NCBI GenBank assembly: GCA_964036665.1
Contig: OZ038531.1
Coordinates: 2,232,001-2,296,000 of the forward strand
DNA: 64,000 nucleotides
From: Gordius sp. MW1
Lineage: Eukaryota > Nematomorpha > Gordioida > Gordea > Gordiidae
Direction: 5' to 3'
Positions 35,825-47,265 of the stretch are shown here, piece after piece (position 1 is the stretch's first letter; each line of letters starts with the position of its first letter). The notes under the pieces are model-generated. The model saw only the letters and a list, made by a program, of their open reading frames with translations, did no database searches and was not told where the DNA came from. Position numbers and translations under genes: made by a program.

Positions 35825-37203
35825 CAGAGGTCAGATTTGTTAGAATTTTTCAGCCCGAACCCGGCCCGGCTTGATTTTATAATTAATCTGCCCGCCCGAG
35901 CCCGCCCGAACCCATCTAAGTGTCCGCCCGGGCATGCCCGAATCGTTAAAGCTGCCCGAATTGCCCGGCCCGAAATATTAAATTTGCCCGTTAGTCCCGA
36001 ATTTGTGAGGTCGCAAACAGAGGTCTGATTTGTTAAAATTTTTTTGCCCAAACCCGGCCCGGTCTAAATTTTTAACTAAATTCCCCGCCTGAACCCTTCT
36101 AAGTGTCCGCTCAGCCATGCCCAAACCATTAGAGCTGCCCGGCCTTATTAATAAAATTTGCCCGTTAGACTAGAAATTATCCAATCCCAAAATCTTTTAA
36201 CCACTATTACAAAATAAGCATTAAATAATGGCATATTGATCAGAACAAAGATGACAATATTTTATTATTCATAATTATTATGTAAAAATAACAAATCGTC
36301 GACAATTTCCGGGGATAATCTTGTGCGTCTTTCCTCTATTAATCTTCCTGCGATAGAGAAACTTCCTTCACTTGCAGCACTCGTCGCCGGGATGGCAAAG
36401 AGTATTTTTGTTAATCTTGCTAATTTAGGATACCTAAAATAGTTATAATTTTAGATAACTTTAATGTGACTTGTTTTCTTTAGTTTTCCACCATATTAAA
36501 AGGGAATATTTTTCATCCACGTCCTTGTTTAAAACATCATTCAAGTATGAATTGATCTCATCTAATGCTGTATCATCTTCATCATCAGCCCATAGCGAAT
36601 TTTTCTTTTTTCGAGGAAAATCAATTTGATAAAATTTTTGGCATGCCCGAATTGCCCGAATCTTATCAGCGTGCCCGCCCGGGCCCGTCCGAAAAGTAAA
36701 ACTTAAGATAGTTGCCCGGCCGGGCATTTTAGCGATGAGTGATAGGGAATAATAAAGGCGAATTGGAGAAGCCTTGTTAAATTGTTAAAAAAATTAAATG
36801 ATATTATAATGAAATTTAACACTTTCAGGCGTTGCATCAATTTGGGCGTGACGATTTTTTACTATGTATAGACGGCACATGCGAATTACGAACAATGAAA
36901 GGGCTGCATAATAAATATTTTAATCCTTTCCATAACCTAGCTAGGGACTTGATTGAAATAAAGGGGTTCTGGCAAAAATTGTAAAAATAACTTGGGGACG
37001 GATGGCGATTTTTTAGCATTTTCATATATGCAATTTAATGAAAAGTAACAAAAAAATACACTATCTAAAAAATCTCATTAAGCCCGAATTGCCCGAATCC
37101 TATCTTCTTCGTGCCCGCCCGAGCCCGCCCGAAAATAAAAATTTATGACAGTTGCCCGGCCCGACCCGGCGGCCGGGCAGCGGGCCGGGCAATCTGATCT
37201 CTG
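35825..37203 (-). mobile_element. GCCCG-motif hAT transposon relic with perfect 8-bp target duplication
   Basis: The left end CAGAGGTCAGATT (35825) and right end AATCTGATCTCTG (37203) are inverted copies. ATATACTT flanks both sides (35817-35824 and 37204-37211). Both ends are packed with GCCCG/CCCGA words for 150-200 bp. A second left-end copy (CAGAGGTCTGATT, 36018) and a second right-end-like block (36640-36730) lie inside, so two related elements seem nested or fused. The minus strand between them carries the transposase C-terminus. Compare the short relative at 50735-51172. Confidence 0.85.
36290..36640 (-). pseudogene. hAT transposase C-terminal (dimerisation) fragment
   Basis: The minus strand gives ALDEINSYLNDVLNK and SLLIWWKT, the start of the hAT dimerisation region (LLxWW). 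Further down in shifted frames it gives a CHPGDECCK...FLYRRKINRGKT-like remnant of the expected AT-S-ERxFS...RRTxLSPE block. Frameshifts and stops break it. Confidence 0.65.
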
Positions 37204-37803
37204 ATATACTTGCAAGCTAATTTCCAAGCAAAATTTTAGGTTTCCATGTTTAAGCGCTATTTACAAAATGAACGCTTTTTTGAATAGTATCAAGCTAAAA
37301 TGACTTGACATAAGCTTTTACGAAAAGAGAAACTTTTGCTTAGGTGGAAAAACTATGAAACTGCAATTTAAATAGTTAAATTTGTATAGAACATATACTA
37401 TTTGAGGAGAACTAACATTAGTGCCATTGCAAGATTTTTTAAGATATAAAGTTATAAGAATCTCCGCTTCAAATACTATTTGTTGTTAATTAATAATTTT
37501 TATTACAAGAATCAGCCGTTAGCCAGTCTAGAATATTAGTCGAAGAATATATTAAATAATATTATTAGTTAGATTTTATAAAATTCTTAAATGTAATTGC
37601 ATTAAATTATTATAGAAGGCGAGTGTGTAATTGCTAAACAAAAATTTGTTATGATATTTGAGAGATTCGTTGCATTTGTTCAAAGGTTAAGCTGCCTTGA
37701 CGTTACGATGTACCTTAACGCATTTATTTTATATTTTAGCAACCGGATGAATCGTCAGTTAATCTGACAACTTTTTCGCCACTATAATTTTACTCCTTTT
37801 TAC
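37204..37803. promoter_or_regulatory. Upstream region of PPP1R10
   Basis: AT-rich sequence with no TATA box at a sensible distance and no other gene. It must contain the promoter and 5' leader of PPP1R10. The last 80 bases before the ATG (TTAATCTGACAACTTTTTCGCC) are less AT-rich and are the best leader candidate. Confidence 0.35.
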
Positions 37804-40800
37804 ATGGTAAGTTTTTGTGTGTATTAAATCGAATTTGTAACACGATTTGTTTGTTAGGAAGAGGAGGTGACTGAACCCTTAATGTTGCTTACTAATTTAG
37901 ACTCATGTTTGGGCCCCATGGGTGAATTAAGAAATGAAGAGGCTGTTCAAGATCTGCATAGGTATGATTAAGTTGTTATTTAAATCGATTTCGAATTATA
38001 TAGCTTATAATCTATTATTTTATAACAACTTTAATAGAATAATGAAGAATTCATTTGACAAGCTGGTTTCAAAATGCATTATTATCAATATCCTCTCCGT
38101 AACAAGCAATCAAAGTATTCTTGTCAAGTATAAAACTTTTTTGTGACACTTATCAGGCAATATATATTTGTTGCTCTTGTAGCCATAGTTAAATAGGTGA
38201 TAAGTTTACTACAGCAAATGAATTAGTTTTTAAAAATAAGCAATTTTTAAGTGTGAATCTTTATAATTTTTAATGCTTTGAAAAAAGAAACTTTTAAATA
38301 TTGCTTATCTATTACACTCTTGTGATGCTTTGGCATTACTTTTTTAGTGACTTACTTTATAACGTTTTAAACTTTATATCATACCCTTTATTTGTTGTAA
38401 AGGTTTGTTGAGGGTGAAGGGTGGAACTTGCTCAATAAATGGCTGAAAGCTGCAAGGGAAAACAACAATGGCCCTTTCTTGCTAGAGTTACTTAAAATCC
38501 ATGAAAAAATGCCAGTATCAATACCATTGCTCAAAACAAATGATACAGCAAAAGTCATTAAGCAATTAATTAAAATTGAGTGGGGAGATATGCTTAGAGG
38601 TGAAGTTGCTTTATTACCACTAATATATTTATTTTTAAAAAACTATATTGCTGAATAAAATTACAATTTGTAATAGTCATTATTTTGTATAATTTAGATG
38701 AAATACAAAATCTATCCAAATCAATTGTGACAAATTGGATGAACATGATTCAAAAAACAAAATTAAAAAATGCTCACAATTCTCACCCGACAGGTATATT
38801 TTTTATAAGAATCCTCTCCATCACATAACTCATCTTAAAACAAATTAGCTTCCTCAAAAAATACAATTGAAAATGATGATTCACAAACCAGCTCTTCAAC
38901 TAGTGCTGACATCAACGAAGATAACATTAGCACCCACAACTCCTTATCCCACCCAATCAAACCCGGCCATAGGCTTAAAAAGACGGCCAAACCATTCCAA
39001 ACCAAACTACGTACGATAGGTATATGTTTGAGCCTGCAAATATTGACAAGAAATATATAATTTAAACCCTTATAACTTTCATCGGAAGTTTGTGAAAATT
39101 ATAAGTTGGACAGGACGGACGGACAGACAATTAATGCGAGCCCTTAAATTGCATAGCAATTAATATGTATATATAAATTAATAATTACAGGATTGGAGGA
39201 AGAAATAAAACCGCCCTCGTTGAAAAGTGCAAAGCAAACGAGCAAACGCTTGTCGGGAGAAGTCAACGTTTTACCAAAGTAAATAATACTTTTTAAAATC
39301 TCATTATTTATTTTAATCCCTAAATTAGGAAACTTAAACAAATCGAAAATTACAAACTGGTTTCAGCTTCAGCTCGTTCATCTGAAGATTGCAATCCTTC
39401 CTCAACTATCCATATCAACAAAGGTACCTTCTATTTATTAGAGAATATAAAGGAGTTGACGTTTTTTAAGGACTTTAAAAGCTTAAAAGTATACAGCTCT
39501 AAGTTCTGTGCGAGTTGTTTTTGTCTGGGGCTCTCTAAAATGTTGAAAGACTTAACTATGTTTTATTTTTGGGTTACTAGTTGCCCCACAATTTTTAATA
39601 ACGTATAAAATAGCTGTGAAACTTGAAATCGACTTACGCATCTTTCTAAAGAGTATACACTCCTCTAAATTAGTTGAGTATTAACGCTTATTTAACCCGC
39701 GAGAGTATTCGTGGGGTATTTCGATACCCCACGCAAATTATAAATTAAAATATAAAACGCAATTTAAGTCTAGTAAATTTAGTCTTTTTAATAGCTTAAA
39801 ATTCCATCAAGAACTAGGTTAGGTGAAAATTTCATAGGTTTTGGCTTAATGCTTTTTAAAATATAGAAACTTTTTTGGCTCGTGGGGTTCTGTTTTACCC
39901 CACGAATGCTCTTACGTAAGTTTTTTTTTATTGAAAAAATGTATGTATTTTTTTTGTATGATGATATCTTTTACAATTTGTGTTAATACATTTTGAACAT
40001 TCTTTTAATAAAAAATCACGTTTATTTTGATTTATTGTAAGGTATGTGATGTCAAGAGGTAAAATGAGGGGAAGCTCTAAAATAGCCAAAATAAAAATGG
40101 GGGTCATTGACCTTGAAAGTTGTAAGAAGTTAAAAAGTGGGGTATAGTTATACCCCACGAATGCTCTCGCGTTCCGGATTTTCAGGAATGCTCTTGAGGG
40201 TTAAAACAAATCTTAACTGTTTTAAAAATATGTTGAATATCATCCCAATTGATAGCTTGTCAACTTTTATCCCAAAGTTTGAAGGTATAATAAATATGAG
40301 CATTGAAACGCATGGGCGTAGCCAGCATTGGAATTAGAGGGGGGGTGGCAATAATGATTAAGGGAAAAGCAAAATGACCATTTTTTGGAAATTTTCGCCA
40401 TAATTTTAACAAAATTTTAAATTTAGAGGGGGGCAGCCGCCCCTCTCTCCTCCCCCCCCCCTTGACTACGCCCATAAAACGGACTAAATTTGCTTCCATG
40501 TAATTATCTATTTAACCCTCTCTCTCTCTCTCTCATCATAGCCCCCTCGTCTGGTCAAATCATCGAAAGTACGGGCTTTATGGATGCCTTAGACGTTGCA
40601 GCCACCGAAACTTCCAGAGATAAACAACGTCGCCTATCTGGTTCTCTAAAACAACCCCCTCCTAAGGTATTATATCTATTGTAAAAACTGCTGGGTTTTC
40701 CTTTGTCAACCTTTAGGTTTAGTCGAAATTTAAAAACAGACCAGCCATTTTACAACATAAATTTATCCATTCAACCCTCGTTGTAAAAAAACTAAACTAT

Positions 40801-43800
40801 TGCCGCTACTTTAGACTTATGTCACTAATGCAATTGTACTTATCTTTTTATAAGGATCCTTTATTCTCATAACTTTCAAGCACTAATTAACTTTAGATTT
40901 GTCACAAGATTTTATTGAAAAAAAGAATTTGAAAATGTTCCCTTCTTCGAAATGATCTGATAATATTATTAAGGATTTATAATCTAACTTATTAAAGGAA
41001 TTGTCCCTAACTCAACCCAAATGATTCTCTAGTTTTGCTACTGAAAAATCCACGCGAGGCTTTTTTTTAGTAGTTTTTTTTGATATATGAAGACTACCTG
41101 ATATATGTGCTTAATTAATTATTATGTTTGTAGAAAACGTATGAGACAAAGGAAACCACTTCTGACTTAAAAAACAAATCAGCCCCCAACATTGTTTCAT
41201 CTTTCAAAACGAAACAATTACATTTGCCATTTTACCAAGATGGAGAAAGTGAGGAACAATTAAAAGAATCAGTTGTAAATGTAAATAAATTGGAACAAAC
41301 GGAGGAAGGAAAGAATATAGCTTCTGAAAATTTTCAATTAAAAGGCATGGAAATTGATGAAGATAAAATGGAAAATGAATCTGGCACCGTTTTTGATCCC
41401 AAATTTGCCGGTGTGTTCAAATTTTCGTGCGCGATATTTTTGAATCGCTTATTGTTATTATTTAATGTGATTGTGTATCCATGTTACAATGAATTTAATT
41501 TTGTACCCTGCAAACCTATGGAATATATGTTCTATATAAATATAAAAGTTAATTTAAATATTAATATGAAATGTTTAACTAAAAGTTTAAACATTAAATT
41601 TAGCTAAAACTATTTCAAATTAAACTTTGATAAATCTTTAAATAAGGCTCATTATTAATAAGTATATTATTGTCCTATTGTAATATACCCGAAATATATA
41701 AAACTTTATCTAAACTTATCTAAAATTTATTTGCCTTTTAATAGTAATTAACTTTATGAAAATCGGATACATTTGCAAATTGATAGATATATTGTTAAGA
41801 TGCGCCTAAAAATTGTAAACAAATTTAATTTAAATCACAGATTCGACTGATACGTTAACTTCAACCGGCCCTAAAGGCATTTTATCATCGGCTGGTAAAA
41901 CCACGGCAAAAGGCAACAAAAAAATTGTAAAATGGAGAGGAGATAGTGACCTTAATCAAATTTATTATTTCGAATTGGACGAATCGGAGAGAGGTTTGTT
42001 TTAAAAAGTCATTATATATATATATGTGTGTGTACTCTACAAATTTTATTTTTATGCAGCCTATGTACGAGCCGATCATTCTCAATTCGCTGATATGAAA
42101 CGCAATGAATTAGCACTTGAGAAGCGCGCATTGCAACACGCAAAGAAAGTGACGGAACATTTTCCATGGAAATCACCCGCCCTTATAGATGGACTGGTTT
42201 CATTGTTGGAGCCGGGATGTAATAGTCATGAAAAACACGCGCAATCTCTTAGAGAGTCGAGGGCGCTTCAAGAAATTTATTTTGATGTACGTAGTATACC
42301 TGATGCCCCCAAGGAAGCTGATAATGATGCTACAGCAATTATTGATCATACAGCCGTTATAACTGGGGAAAATATGGAAGTGGATAAGGCCGAACAAGGA
42401 GCTCTATTGACCTCTCCTATTGTTATACCTTTAGAAGATGTAATTACTTGTAGCTGAAACCATATATCACAGCAATATGCCTACGACATAGTTTTTTTCA
42501 TATTTCCTATCATCTGCGATAGAAAAAATGAGAAAAATATGTTAGAACAATGCTTTTTCAAGATAACATTTTGCATTTTCCTCCTATCCGTCGTTTAATT
42601 GAATTAGCTATTTGAATTTTGTATAATTAGGTAAACAATCCCGATAACGTCATGGATTTTCGCAACTACCAAATACCAGTATCGGAGGATGGCAAAAAGT
42701 TTAAAAAGGTAAATAAAGTGCATAATCTTATAATTGAATAATACGCGTCTTTCTACTCCCTGCAGAACTACAAGCTAAAAGCTAACGAAACCTCGAATGT
42801 CAATCCTCCTCTACCCGAAACGACAAATATCGTCCCAGGATCCATTCCACCTAACATGATGACTTCTGGCTTTGCAACTTTCCCTGGACAAATGATGGTT
42901 CCCCCACTTCCTACAGGAACAATGATACCCCGCCCACCTTTTATTAACACCGGTCAAAATAATGTTCCTTTTCCCGGTAATTTTAAGCCCCTCTTAATCT
43001 ACATAGAGGGTCTGCGTTTGACAAACTACGCTAATGTTTTTGTTGAAACTTTTTATTTTGCTACTGGTTTAGTCTATAATCAACTCGTGCAGAAGGTTGA
43101 GCACATTTGCATTTTTTGGTTTTATATTCGAAGGCAACTTCATAAGGTTAGCTACTTTAAGATCCTCGTTATATTGCACTCGGTTTAGCCTTATCTCCAT
43201 GGGGTAGTTGCCATTTCTTAAATTCTATTATCCAGGTTTACCGCCCATGCCACCCATGAACCCCATGATGGTTAATAACGGGATCACTGCGACTGGCATA
43301 GCATCGGGTATGATGATGTTAAATATGGCTGCTGCCTACAGGAATGGGCCCAACCTTAGAGCCCCCATGCCTATGTATGTTCAACCACCGGCAGCACAAC
43401 AGCAACAAATGCAAGGCATGTTGCATCAAATGCAACAACAACAGCAATTTAGGATGCGTTATCAACGACCGCCCCATTCCCCCCCCGCTCCAGGGTCGTC
43501 CGCACCCCCTCCCTCTACTCCCAATTCACAAGGTAAGTTTATGGACAGGTTTTGAATGGTGTCGATTATTGGGAGTCATTATGAAATATAAAAAATTTAG
43601 CGTTTTAGGAGTTGTTACGCTATTGAAAAAGCTCTATCCCATTTTAACCTAAGTTGGCTCCACTTTAAAATGCCTTTCACTAAGCGATGGGTGCATTATA
43701 CAAAGGCGCGCTGTTTACCCCTTTTAAAGATTTAAGAACAAATGAATATTTTTAATGTAGAAACCTATGAATCCACGGTTGTTTTTACAATTTTGCTTTA

Positions 43801-45020
43801 TATTTTAAAAGTAAAGATTACGCCTGTGTATTTATTCGATTCGAATTCGAAAATTTTTTTGAAAAAAGATTCGATTTGATATTCGTCAAATAATAAACTG
43901 AAGATTCGGATTCGATTCGAAAGAAATTTAAGATTCGAATTCGATTTGAACATGTTTTAAGTTTTTTTATAAAACCCTACAAATACATTTCAAAAATTTA
44001 TTTTAAAATATATTAAACACAAATAATTTGAATATGGAACTATAATAGGCGAACAGAAATATATTTGTAAAATAATTAAGCTGTGTTTTTCAGCCAATTA
44101 TTGAGGCAAATTATTTTTCTAATATTTCTTCCTTAAAGAATTGTTTATGTTTTTTTAATAAAAAATTATGTTGTGTATATAAGAATGTAAGATATAAGAT
44201 TCAATCATATTAAAATAAATATAAATAGATATTATATATATAGAAAAATATAATGAATTATGTTTCCACTTACCAATAGCAATGGATATGGACATTATTA
44301 TTTATTATGATGGGTCAAAATGAAATTTAATCAAGCATGTTTGTAATTAAGAAGTTTAAAAAAATGATAGCGGGAAATATAACAATTGCGATAAGATAAA
44401 CAGCTGTATTTTATGCGACTAGTCTATTTAAAATAAATTAAAAGTTAAATGAATTTTCGAATCTTTTTTTTAAAGATTCGAATTTTCGAATCGAAGCAAC
44501 TAAATATTCGATTTGAAATTTACACATAAGGATCCAATTCGGATTCATCGAATCTCGCATATTTCCCACAGGCGTAGTTAAGATATATTTGCATTAGATT
44601 TAACATCTACTCACCACGGTTTTAAAACTCTAATTCTTGTTCTATTAAATAAATATACATAGCCCAAGGTGCTCTATCTATATTTCTAACTTTGAAAAGT
44701 GAAGGCCAAAATTCTAAGTCTACGCGTCTTTTTTAACAGGTACGGGAAATCAGAACGACGATAGGAAATCTCATTTCAGTCATAACTCTTCTAATCACGC
44801 ACACCGACCTCAAAGACCAACCTCCGATCAACGTCCAAACTTTAAAAAACAAGTCTGCAAACATTACACTACGCCCTCTGGTAAGATCATTTTTTTCATC
44901 TTTAAATTTCGTTTAAATTATATTTATTCTTAAATTGTTTGTTCAGGTTGCAGATTTGGTAAAAATTGTTCTTTTCTTCATATCAATGAACACAAGCCAG
45001 ACCATTCCACATCAGCTTAG
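37804..45020 (+). CDS. PPP1R10: Protein phosphatase 1 regulatory subunit 10 (PNUTS), 829 aa, 16 exons
   Basis: Exons: 37804-37806, 37858-37961, 38403-38599, 38698-38793, 38849-39019, 39191-39278, 39329-39423, 40542-40666, 41134-41410, 41841-41993, 42060-42439, 42631-42708, 42766-42976, 43236-43532, 44740-44880 and 44947-45020. All junctions are GT-AG and the 2490-nt sum is one open frame. Residues about 35-135 form a TFIIS N-terminal-like (LW) domain (GWNLLNKWLKAARENN, IPLLKTNDTAKVIKQL). GFMDAL (about 265) matches the conserved PNUTS GFLDAL motif. KKIVKW, followed by IYYFELDESER (about 420), is the RVxF-type PP1 docking site and its conserved extension. A Pro/Met/Gln-rich low-complexity part follows. 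The C-terminus is a CCCH zinc finger (C-x8-C-x5-C-x3-H). The protein binds PP1 in the nucleus and controls transcription and RNA polymerase II dephosphorylation. Human PNUTS is 940 aa with the same order. Exon 1 supplies only the ATG, so an alternative start cannot be excluded. Confidence 0.95.
39696..40200. mobile_element. piggyBac-type MITE in PPP1R10 intron 7
   Basis: TTAA (39692-39695) followed by CCCGCGAGAG at the left, and CTCTTGAGGG followed by TTAA (40201-40204) at the right, match the piggyBac target site and CCC...GGG ends. Inside are three palindromes of the form GTGGGGTA...TACCCCAC (39712-39733, about 39886-39905 and 40137-40158). No transposase. 505 bp. Confidence 0.8.
40311..40475. 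mobile_element. GGGCGTAGCC-family MITE in PPP1R10 intron 7
   Basis: Starts CATGGGCGTAGCCAGC and ends GACTACGCCCAT, with family interior AGAGGGGGG and GGGGGGCAGCCGCCCCT. It ends about 70 bases before the next exon, and a (TC)n tract follows at the polypyrimidine position (40518-40535). Confidence 0.75.
43819..44576. mobile_element. ATTCGA-motif hAT MITE in PPP1R10 intron 14
   Basis: Termini TACGCCTGTG and CACAGGCGTA are inverted. Flanks GTAAAGAT and GTTAAGAT (7 of 8 identical) form an 8-bp duplication. Both ends are rich in ATTCGA/TTCGAA words. It is a relative of the longer element at 55853-59133, whose ends read TAGGCTTCTGG and CCAGAGGCGTA. Confidence 0.75.
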
Positions 45021-45190
45021 TCGAGACCACAAACTTAATATCAATGGTTGCAATTAGCTTTTTGTATGGCGGATTTTGTATAATCGCAATATATTGTATC
45101 ATAGATATATGTTCCATATTATATTTATGTTGAGTTAAACAAAACCTATGTATTTATCTGCAATAATTGTTTGAGTTATCATATAAATAC

Positions 45191-45204
45191 TTTATTTGAA
45201 ATAA
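45191..45204. terminator. Overlapping polyadenylation signals for two convergent genes
   Basis: The sequence TTTATTTGAAATAAA holds AATAAA on the plus strand (45199-45204, for PPP1R10, 180 bases past its stop) and AATAAA on the minus strand (45191-45196, 31 bases past the stop of the convergent gene). Confidence 0.7.
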
Positions 45205-45226
45205 AAGTAACTCGACTTTTAACGCC

Positions 45227-45580
45227 TTATATATATTCGTATAAATATTCGTATTCGCCTGAGGGATCCGAATTTGGAATTGCTCTAACTTCTGGAGCTA
45301 ATAGTCATAAAAGAAAAAAGGTATGGCACTAATGAATTTACATCAAATCCTTTCCAAAGCTCTTAACTTTAAAACAATATACTTAAGTTATTCTAAAACC
45401 GCGATATAACAATAATTTAAAATTATGTGACATATAATATACCTTCAATTTCATAATATTCATAGTCTCCACCTATAATTTTGAATAATATTTTTTAATA
45501 GAATAAATTTAAGAATAAAATATTGGTATTATTACTTTCATATTCATACTCTGGTAGATATTCGTATTCATAATCCATTT
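45227..45580 (-). CDS. Glu/Tyr-rich protein, 3' exons (partial gene)
   Basis: Minus-strand exons 45580-45536, 45472-45443 and 45297-45227 join in phase with GT-AG introns of 63 and 145 nt. They encode MDYEYEYLPEYEYES, GDYEYYEIEA and a tail ending SGEYEYLYEYI before TAA. The chain is strikingly acidic and aromatic. The ATG in the first listed exon could be the start (about 47 aa). More likely, upstream exons exist: a basic open stretch (KRLKKLFKAQLVRKSVRD) with a usable donor lies at about 45690-45600. The same Glu-Tyr tail ends the gene at 47266-48215, so the two are probably paralogues. Function unknown. Confidence 0.5.
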
Positions 45581-45723
45581 CTACAAATTAAGTTATAAAA
45601 AAATATATAAATAGTAAGTTTTTAAAGGACTTATAAACTTATCACGAACGGATTTCCGAACTAATTGCGCTTTAAACAACTTTTTTAGTCTTTTTATCTT
45701 TATAATCAGAGCGATTCAGGGTA

Positions 45724-45894
45724 TTGGGCGTAGCCAAGGGGGGGGGAGCAGGGAGGGGCGGCTGTCCCCTCTAAATCCAATAATTTGTTAAAATTTATTA
45801 AAATTATGGCTAACTAAATTTCAAAAAATGTTCATTTTGCCCCTCCCTAAATCATTTTCGCCCCCCTCTAATTCCAATGCTGGCTACGCGCATG
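45724..45894. mobile_element. GGGCGTAGCC-family MITE, reverse orientation
   Basis: GGGCGTAGCCAAGGGGGG at the left and CCAATGCTGGCTACGCGCATG at the right. The order of internal blocks is inverted relative to the copy at 34060. Confidence 0.75.
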
Positions 45895-45895
45895 G

Positions 45896-46098
45896 TAGTG
45901 TTGTAAAAACTGCTGGGTTTCGTTTGGTCGGCCTTTGATTTTACTCGACTAGTATAAAGTGACCCTAGATTTTTCGGTCTGCTATGGTTTGTCGCATAAA
46001 GAGACCAACGATTTTTTCGTCAACCCTATTGTCCGTTTATGTTTAGTCGACTAAAATCAAAGGTCGACCAAGCAAAACCCAGCTTTTTTACAACACTA
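45896..46098. mobile_element. MITE with about 45-bp inverted termini (TAGTGTTGTAAAA family)
   Basis: TAGTGTTGTAAAAACTGCTG, GGTTTCGTTTGGTCG and CCTTTGATTTTA at the left are mirrored at the right end (TAAAATCAAAGGTCGACC, ...TTTTTTACAACACTA). It abuts the preceding MITE. A degraded relative is at 48493-48688 and another piece follows PPP1R10 exon 8 (about 40684-40760). Confidence 0.8.
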
Positions 46099-46371
46099 GC
46101 ACGCTATAATTTAATATTTCAGTCCTTGTATAATAAATTATATAATTGTTGAATTTTGTCTTTAATTACACGAACAGATTTGACTTAGTTTTTATATAAA
46201 TCTTAAATTTATGCTAAATACTTATGAAAATTTATTATATGTATAAAACTCCAATATTAACTAGCAAAACAGAACAATACTGCTCTTTATTCATTTCATT
46301 TGTACGGGGTTCAGGATAAGATACATTTAAGTCATGGAAATCTTTTGGACACTCATGCATTTTTTACATCT

Positions 46372-46705
46372 TAGGGCTTGTCTTAATATCGGATTTTGCT
46401 GCGCAGCAAGAATCGTTGTACGGGTTATAACATAGCCGTGTCTTATTTACATTTCAGACGCATAACATAACAGCGATTTTGTAAGATGCATATTTTTCCT
46501 AAGCTTCCCTGTTGTATGTTTTAGAATTTTTAAGCATCAGCAAAGTTTGGATTTAGTCTCAAGAGTTGAAATGAACAAAAAATGTTTTTAACTATCAAAA
46601 AACTAAATATTTATAATTACAACTGAGTTTCACCCATGAAATTGAATCGGATATTTAGACAAAGATAAATCAGCGCGATTTGAATCCGATACTAAAACAA
46701 ACAAG
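46372..46705. mobile_element. MITE with GGGCTTGTCTTAATATCGGAT termini, degraded copy
   Basis: The left terminus TAGGGCTTGTCTTAATATCG is well preserved. The right terminus GAATCCGATACTAAAACAAACAAG is degraded. The interior matches the next copy (AACATAGCCGTGTCT, CATAACAGCGATTTTGT). Confidence 0.75.
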
Positions 46706-46781
46706 ATTTTAAAATTTATTGATTCAAGCCCACAATGACTAGAAGGCTCAAAAGGTATTTTGTTCAAGAATCTTAAAATTA

Positions 46782-47132
46782 TAAGGGCTTGTCTTAATAT
46801 CGGATTTGGGGCGCAGCAAAAATCGTCGTACTGGTTATAACATAGCCGTGTCTAAACTTAGAATTCGCAATAAATTTACGTATCAAACGCATGACATAAC
46901 AGCGATTTTGTGAGATGCAAAATATTTCGTAAACTTAAATGGTGTATGATTAAGTTTTTAGGTATCAGCAAAGTTTGGACCATTCAAATGTTGAAATAAA
47001 CAAATAAATTTTTAACCATCAAAAAAAAATAATTATAATTATCGAGTTTGACCCATGAAATTGAATCTGATATTTAGACATTGATAAATTAGCGCGATTT
47101 GAATCTGAATCCGATATTAAGACAAGCCCTTA
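46782..47132. mobile_element. MITE with GGGCTTGTCTTAATATCGGAT termini, intact
   Basis: TAAGGGCTTGTCTTAATATC at the left and GATATTAAGACAAGCCCTTA at the right are perfect inverted copies of about 25 bp. Length 351 bp, no coding. The superfamily is unclear; the flanks are compatible with a TA or TWA target. Confidence 0.85.
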
Positions 47133-47265
47133 GAGATGCTTTAGTAAGCCCACAACATCGCATATACTTACAATCGTTCCAAAGATATATGATATTTATA
47201 ATATTCATCAAAATATATTCCTGCAGCATCGATTAAATAACTTATTTAGAAATTTTGGATTCATT

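Noticed and set aside
35837..36051. Open frames on both strands in the GCCCG array
   Set aside because: They arise from the GC-rich hAT subterminal repeat, which lacks stop codons by composition.
42200..42397. Minus-strand 65-codon frame
   Set aside because: Antisense of PPP1R10 exon 11.
42768..42950. Minus-strand 60-codon frame
   Set aside because: Antisense of PPP1R10 exon 13.
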